Of a stretch of DNA of 64,000 nucleotides, positions 58,900 to 64,000 are shown in pieces. The notes beneath the pieces were generated by a model. That model saw nothing but the letters and a program-made list of their open reading frames with translations. It made no database searches and was not told where the DNA came from. A program made the translations under genes and the position numbers. The DNA comes from Isoetes taiwanensis. Its lineage: Eukaryota > Streptophyta > Lycopodiopsida > Isoetales > Isoetaceae. Location: assembly GCA_021234155.1 (NCBI GenBank), contig JAJEKV010000064.1:4836001-4900000 (forward strand), read 5' to 3'. The number at the start of each line of letters is the position of its first letter. Positions within the stretch are counted from its first letter, which is position 1.

Positions 58900-59349
58900 A
58901 TGCACGTTGCAAATTTCAAAAACGAGGTTAGTACGGACGTTCGGCTCACACGAAGCGAATTGTGCTGGGGCATACAAATTGTACACCTTCATTTCGCGCC
59001 GTGCGATCCACGCAGTATGGAAGCTCCAAATGATGTGTGGATAAGGATCCAACTGACTCACGAATATGCTCCAGTCTTCAATAGCAAAAAAGGAGGTCTA
59101 AAAAATAAGAACTTAAACCTCGACGTGTTGTGTCTTGCAGGCTCAAAAAGTGTCGACATCTGGGCAGATGACAGTTTATATCCATTGGATCCGTTGAGTG
59201 GCAAGAAACTATCATTTCAGGACGTTTCAAGTTTAGTCCGATTTTGTGGTGACGGTAACTCTGGCCTCCTAGGATATTGTGAGAGATTGAGAGAGGATGA
59301 AGGCATTCGAAATCGAATACAGTTCCTTGAGATGAGCTGCTTCCGATAA
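58900..59349 (+). CDS. Hypothetical protein or captured fragment
   Basis: A frame of 149 residues with protein-like composition (IRIQLTHEYAPVF, LDVLCLAGSKSVDIWADD, SLYPLDPLSGKKLSF). I recognise no family. It lies inside the TIR element, so it may be a captured gene end. No promoter or partner exon is evident. Confidence 0.3.
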   Translation: MHVANFKNEVSTDVRLTRSELCWGIQIVHLHFAPCDPRSMEAPNDVWIRIQLTHEYAPVFNSKKGGLKNKNLNLDVLCLAGSKSVDIWADDSLYPLDPLSGKKLSFQDVSSLVRFCGDGNSGLLGYCERLREDEGIRNRIQFLEMSCFR

Positions 59350-59670
59350 GGAAGGGGAAATGTCCGTGAAGATGCTAATAAATGACGGGTTTATACATTC
59401 TTGAAGTACAAAGATTATGGTGTTTGTGTTTAGATACCGCTAATACAAGAAGTCTTTGACTACTTTTAACAATAGATTCCTTTAAAAATCTATTGCTATT
59501 TAAATTATAGCAAAAATGAGTCTTGAAACTCTTTAAGTAGTAGAAGAACTCTTTGACTAGTTATCCATTTGATGACCATTTTTTAAGAAAATATGATATG
59601 TGACATTCTTATATGCAAACATTCATAAAATTTATGAACATTGAAGGTCAAAGCCATCCTTGTTTAAAGA

Positions 59671-61337
59671 GGATCATATGATGCGAAATCTTCTTGCGCA
59701 GAAGTAATTGCATATAAGAAATTCGCTTGGTGTGATCCTTGCGTAAAAAAGTAAATAGAAACACAAATATTGAACTTACAACTTAGCGTAAACAAATAGT
59801 ATTTTAATAAACCAACACTTTATATACTAACACTTTACACTTTAAATAAGATATTTCTTTCTTTCCTTTTACTTGAAAGCTATTTTTTTTTCAAGATGGA
59901 TCACACCAAGCTTTAATAATACATATGCAAAAAAAAACACACACTAAATTCGCATGGTGTGATCCACTTTCTTATTTGTTGTCAAATTAAAATTAAACAC
60001 AAGTACTCATTCCTATTTGTATCTAAAATGCTTTACCACTCTTAAGTACATAAGTCATTATCCCTTTTCAAAGAGCATATTATTTTTCAATAAGGATCAC
60101 ACCAAGCTTAATAGTACATATGCAACAAAAAAAATGGAACACACTAAATTCAAGATCGTGTGATCCACTTTCTTATTTGTTGTCAAATTAAAATTAAACA
60201 CAAGTACCCCTTCTCATTTAATGCTTTACCACCCCAAGTGCATAAAGCTATTAGTCCTTTTCAAAGAGCATATCTTTTTTTAAGAAGGATCACATCAAGC
60301 ATCCTATTTGCATCTAAAATACTTTACAAACTCTAGTAGTACATAAAGTTATTAGCCCTTTTCAAAAAGCAAACACTTTATCAATAAATGAGCACGTCAC
60401 ATATCCACACTTAATTTCAAATAAGACACATATATATTTCTTTTATTAAAAGATAATCAAAGTAATTTTACTATAGGAAGTCATCTTTTTCAAAAAAGAT
60501 CACACCAAGCGAATTTTGTATAAGCTAAAAGGTTGAAATATACTAAATTCGCATGGTGTGATCCACTTTCTTGTTTGTTGTCAATAGATAATAACACCAA
60601 GTCCCTCATCAATAGTCTCACATTTGCATATAAAATATGTATCATTCCAAGTTATATTATGTTTTATGAACTAAAGTTTTTCAAAGAGGGTCCCAAAGCA
60701 AAATACAAACACTTAATCAATAAGCCAACACTTTACCAACAACCAAAGCTTTATTAAATAAGATTTTTATGTTATTTTATCAAACCTAACAATGTTTCCA
60801 TATGTGACACTTTGAGTTAACTGATCCAAAGGCTCATGAAAGCGACATTTTATACAATATGTCTTTGGAGCTTTTGTGTCGTGGCATTAGTAAACACCTC
60901 TAATGGAGCAAATATTTTGTAACTCATTTTTTCAACAACCCTGGATGCACGTCTTATCAAACATTTCTTCATTGCAAGGACACCATTCTCATAACTTTGA
61001 GGCTTGCACAATTCGCTTAAACGAGATCATGGGACGACTTTCAAGCTCGGCTCCCACAACTTTACAACGTAAAACTAGATGCCCATTGTCCTGAATGTAT
61101 ATCTTGGAAAAGCATGTCTCTTATGTCCATATGTTAGACAACAACGATGCGAGTAATGCTTTTCCCTAGTCTCAAATCCCCGACATCTGATAAATATAGC
61201 CCAAAGAAAAATATTTGATTCAGTGAGTGAATGAATATAAATCAAGAAGAGGGAAGAAAAAAGAAGCAAGGATCACATGACGTGAAATCTCACTACACAT
61301 TTACAAAGTGCATATGCATTTTCGCATGGTGTGATCC
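59671..61337. repeat. Array of 68-bp hairpins (GGATCACACCATGCGAA arms)
   Basis: Five units start with GGATCACACCAAGC-like arms and end with the inverted arm GCATGGTGTGATCC: 59671-59738, 59898-59965, 60094-60166, 60498-60564 and 61270-61337. A half unit lies at 60287-60300. The total length of each is 67-73 bp. The intervening DNA from 59.9 to 60.5 kb also repeats (TTTGTTGTCAAATTAAAATT, CTTTTCAAAGAGCATAT), so a tandem unit of about 200 bp carries the hairpin. Confidence 0.85.
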
Positions 61338-62120
61338 ATGTATTATTGAGGGTGCAAATTTGCAAATATCCTCCTCTTCAAATCCCTTACCCCCCTCCCT
61401 TCCCTTTTTTTTTTTGCAATATACTATCCATAGCATTTATTTTGAACCCTATAGTTCTACCTATTCATTGCGTATGAATGTCGCTCCGGCGATGTAACTC
61501 CATAGTCACCCTTCGTTAAGGATAGCATTCTCACCCACGAGCCTATGGATAGATATCCTTCCACCATCAGATCGATCGGTCGTTGAATTGTAAGAATGAA
61601 TGGCAGGGAGCAATACGATGAATGGGAAGAGTGAAAAAGTAGGAAAACTTCGAATGAAAATTTGGGTAGTAAAACATGGCATGTAACGTCACGCTTGCTT
61701 GTCCGCACATCGCCTCGCCGTTGTTGCTTAACTCTATGCTCGCCCAAGAAAAACACGTACACTATTGGAGACTTGGATTCCAAATGAAGAGCCGGGCGAG
61801 AGGATGCACGTAGCGGCGCTAATGTGAACAATGGAAATTTTGGTGCCAAAATTTGATAAGGTGGTTGGTGCATGTGGGCATGTGCAAAGTAGGCGGGAAA
61901 AGAAGCCATTATTTTGGTCCGCGATACGATTTTCGAAAAATGTGGGCCATTAATGTGGTTGCAATGAATGCACAAACATGTCCTATGAAATTTCGCCATG
62001 TGGATGCCAAGTAAGCCTGCTCCTCTTTCTACTTGCCAACTAATACTGACTTTGGAAAAAAATGCGCAAACATCATTGGTCGCGAGAAACATGACGTGGA
62101 ATTCTGACATCCAAGATATG
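61338..62120. other. Right interior of the 4 kb TIR element
   Basis: The minus-strand frame 61457-62110 is 217 residues long but lacks any recognisable domain and runs into the inverted repeat. I regard it as chance. Confidence 0.3.
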
Positions 62121-62152
62121 GGCCATTTTGAGACCCCAAATCTGCCCTAATG

Positions 62153-64000
62153 CCACTTTCTTCGAAAAGAAAATGGTCCTGCACCCCTTCAATGACATTG
62201 TACACAACGTCATATCTATTCTCTCCCCTTAAGAGGTTATACGCATCTAAGATGGATGCACATATTATGTTATCATTTATTTCAATATAGTTATGGGTTA
62301 CCTACTTAGTTAGAACGATTCTAAACCACAAGGTTTTGTCATCATGACAATTCCTTTTGTCTCAAAAGACTATTTGATTACTATAATTCTTATTTTAGAT
62401 GTACCTTACATGTATTATTCTTTTATATTCTAGAGATTCCCCCTTTCTTAGTTATTTAAACTCTTAGAATATTCCTACCAATCGAATTGATGCCATCGTA
62501 ACAAGTTGGCCGGACTGGTTAGATTACTTCTTTTCTTTCGGTTGGATTATTCTTTGGAGGTACTAGCTTTATACATGGTCAACAATTATCCTAGCAATGA
62601 ATCCTTCTTAGCGAGGAGATCAATCTCACCAAGTGGTTTCAATATGTTGGATGTCTGTTAACAATCGTGTATAATTTTAGTTACTCCTATGCATTTCCTT
62701 CCCAATCCTTGACGCTTAGCTCAATATTGGGGCAATCCTTTCAGCGAGAATATCTGGAAATGCCTTCTAATCCCAATATGGATGTTACCGTCCATACATT
62801 TAAGCTACTAGGTCCCATGTCCTTAGATCCTTGAGCTTGCTAGAAGCTCATCCACTCGTTGCCTGCTTGAAGTAGCAAGGTAACGTTCTTCCGAGTCGCT
62901 CGATACTTCAGTCTCCTTGACGCTTTGTCCTCAATTAAATTGTATTGAATAATCTCTCGTTTAGATATTATAATGTATTTCATGAAATGTATTTCTATAT
63001 ACTAATCAATGTCTTACCATGATCTTGACTCGTAAGTGGAATTTTCACATAATTTCGTTTGTACCTAACAACAATATCAATTCAGGAGTCAGAAGAATCA
63101 TCCTCGAATCTCATAACCTTCAAGGCAGATGAGTCAAACACGAAAGATTCTACACAGTGGTGAACATTACCTCCAAGCCTTTGGGATGCAACACCGAGCC
63201 TTATGTCGCCACTACATCAGCAAGTCCACTAAGAGGGATAATGTTAATAAAAATAATCAGCATCAACATTAAGGACGAGCAGAGTCAGAATATGTTCAAT
63301 GAAAGAAGCAAGGCACTTGAATGATCATACAACAACTCCAAGAAGACCAGATTCTTTTCAACAAAGTATGGACCATCGTCTTGCTACTCCAACGACTAAT
63401 GGCTACACCAGCTCTAAGCAAGTTAGAGGACCTATCAGATAGTCGAGTTTCTTAGAATTATGGGTGGTAACATCCATGATGGGATTGGGACGAAATTTCG
63501 AGTAGATTTTTTTTTTCTTTTAGAAAGATGGACCCAAGAATTGAGCAAAGCTTCAAAGATTGGGAAGGAAATGTATGGAGTACAACAATTGTATACATTG
63601 CTGGCAGATATCCAACATATTGGAACCTCTTCGTGAGCTTGATCATCTCGCTAAGAAGGATTCAATAATAGGATAATTGTCGACCATGTATATGACGAGT
63701 ACTTCCGCAGCAGAAGGAATAATCCGACCAAATGAAGAGAAGCAATCTAATAAGTCCGGCCAACTTCTTAGATGGCTTCAACTCAAAGGTGGGACTATTT
63801 CAAGGGGGAAATAATTAAGAAAGGGCAGACCCTAGAGTATAGATTAGATCTAAAACAAGAATAATTATCTAATCATATAGTTTTCTATGTGTGCCCAAAA
63901 ATAATGTCATGCCGACTAAATTTGTGGCCATAGGATTTATGCAAGTAGTTCTTTAACTTGTAATTTTGCACCTTCTAGATGGCGAACACCTTTAAGAGCA
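62153..64000. other. Intergenic or decayed retroelement
   Basis: No gene recognised. A purine tract, TTTCAAGGGGGAAA, at about 63795 may be the polypurine tract of an LTR element whose LTR starts after it, but no LTR pair is in the window. Confidence 0.3.

Larger units (their letters stand above)
58149..62152. mobile_element. 4.0 kb TIR element, no transposase seen
   Basis: The 32-bp perfect inverted repeat begins CATTAGGGCAGATTTGGGG and ends with AAAATGGCC. It lies at 58149-58180 and, inverted, at 62121-62152. Just inside, both ends share TTCCACGTCAT. A TA next to GGGCAG on both sides may be the target duplication. The interior holds one unknown ORF, an array of 68-bp hairpins and non-coding DNA. 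The identical ends suggest fairly recent movement with help from elsewhere. Confidence 0.8.

Noticed and set aside
61457-62110. 217-residue minus-strand ORF at the end of the 4 kb TIR element
   Set aside because: Runs into the inverted repeat, has no recognisable domain and has low-quality composition.

Overview
This window looks like nuclear DNA of a land plant, probably a seed-free vascular plant such as a fern. The evidence is an intron-rich gene for plastid beta-amylase, broken pieces of plant genes (cytokinin dehydrogenase, an ASG1-type protein, V-ATPase subunit a, a MEKK-type kinase, PPR, LRR), very low gene density and deeply nested transposons. The PPR pieces have a style I associate with ferns and lycophytes, so the fern call is an inference. 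I see no bacterial-type genes, rRNA or CRISPR arrays.

Layout, 1-28 kb. 1-3.6 kb is a GC-rich block followed by A-rich non-coding DNA. 3.7-4.0 kb holds a GC hairpin and tRNA-like SINE pieces. 5.1-5.5 kb has the first exon of a cytokinin dehydrogenase gene, cut short. 6.2-9.1 kb (minus) is the one clearly intact host gene, an eight-exon plastid beta-amylase, with a dense GATA-box cluster about 0.7 kb upstream. 10.5-11.15 kb is a MITE. 11.6-16.1 kb is a decayed PIF/Harbinger transposon lying between two CT microsatellites. 17.8-20.6 kb holds two host pseudogenes (ASG1-like, VHA-a). 20.6-28 kb is AT-rich and almost empty apart from a kinase relic.

Layout, 28-64 kb. 28.07-30.6 kb is a broken LINE. 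31.34-44.05 kb is a broken Ty3/gypsy LTR element with near-identical LTRs and an extra 3' ORF. A 4.93 kb TIR transposon (33.63-38.56 kb, perfect 8-bp target duplication) is nested in it and carries captured pieces of LRR, PPR, zinc-finger and TolB-like genes. 54.9-56.4 kb is an LTR of another element. 58.15-62.15 kb is a 4 kb TIR element with an internal hairpin array.

The most unusual part is 45.0-54.8 kb. A two-gene mobile element bounded by inverted repeats (about 45.19 and 53.90 kb) carries two divergent, intron-containing genes. The minus-strand gene encodes a transposase-like protein with the conserved blocks of the plant/animal DUF7869 family. The plus-strand gene encodes a ParB-like domain joined to a beta-class DNA amino-methyltransferase, an architecture known from bacterial phages and mobile elements. 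The shared promoter region, the introns and the 3' end of the second gene carry about 22 perfect copies of the 12-bp palindrome TATAAATTTATA plus about ten degenerate ones. A divergent histone H3-like gene abuts the right inverted repeat, and a 73-bp hairpin repeat flanks the whole block in direct orientation. I propose this as a candidate undescribed transposon that writes DNA methylation and marks itself with a palindromic operator array.
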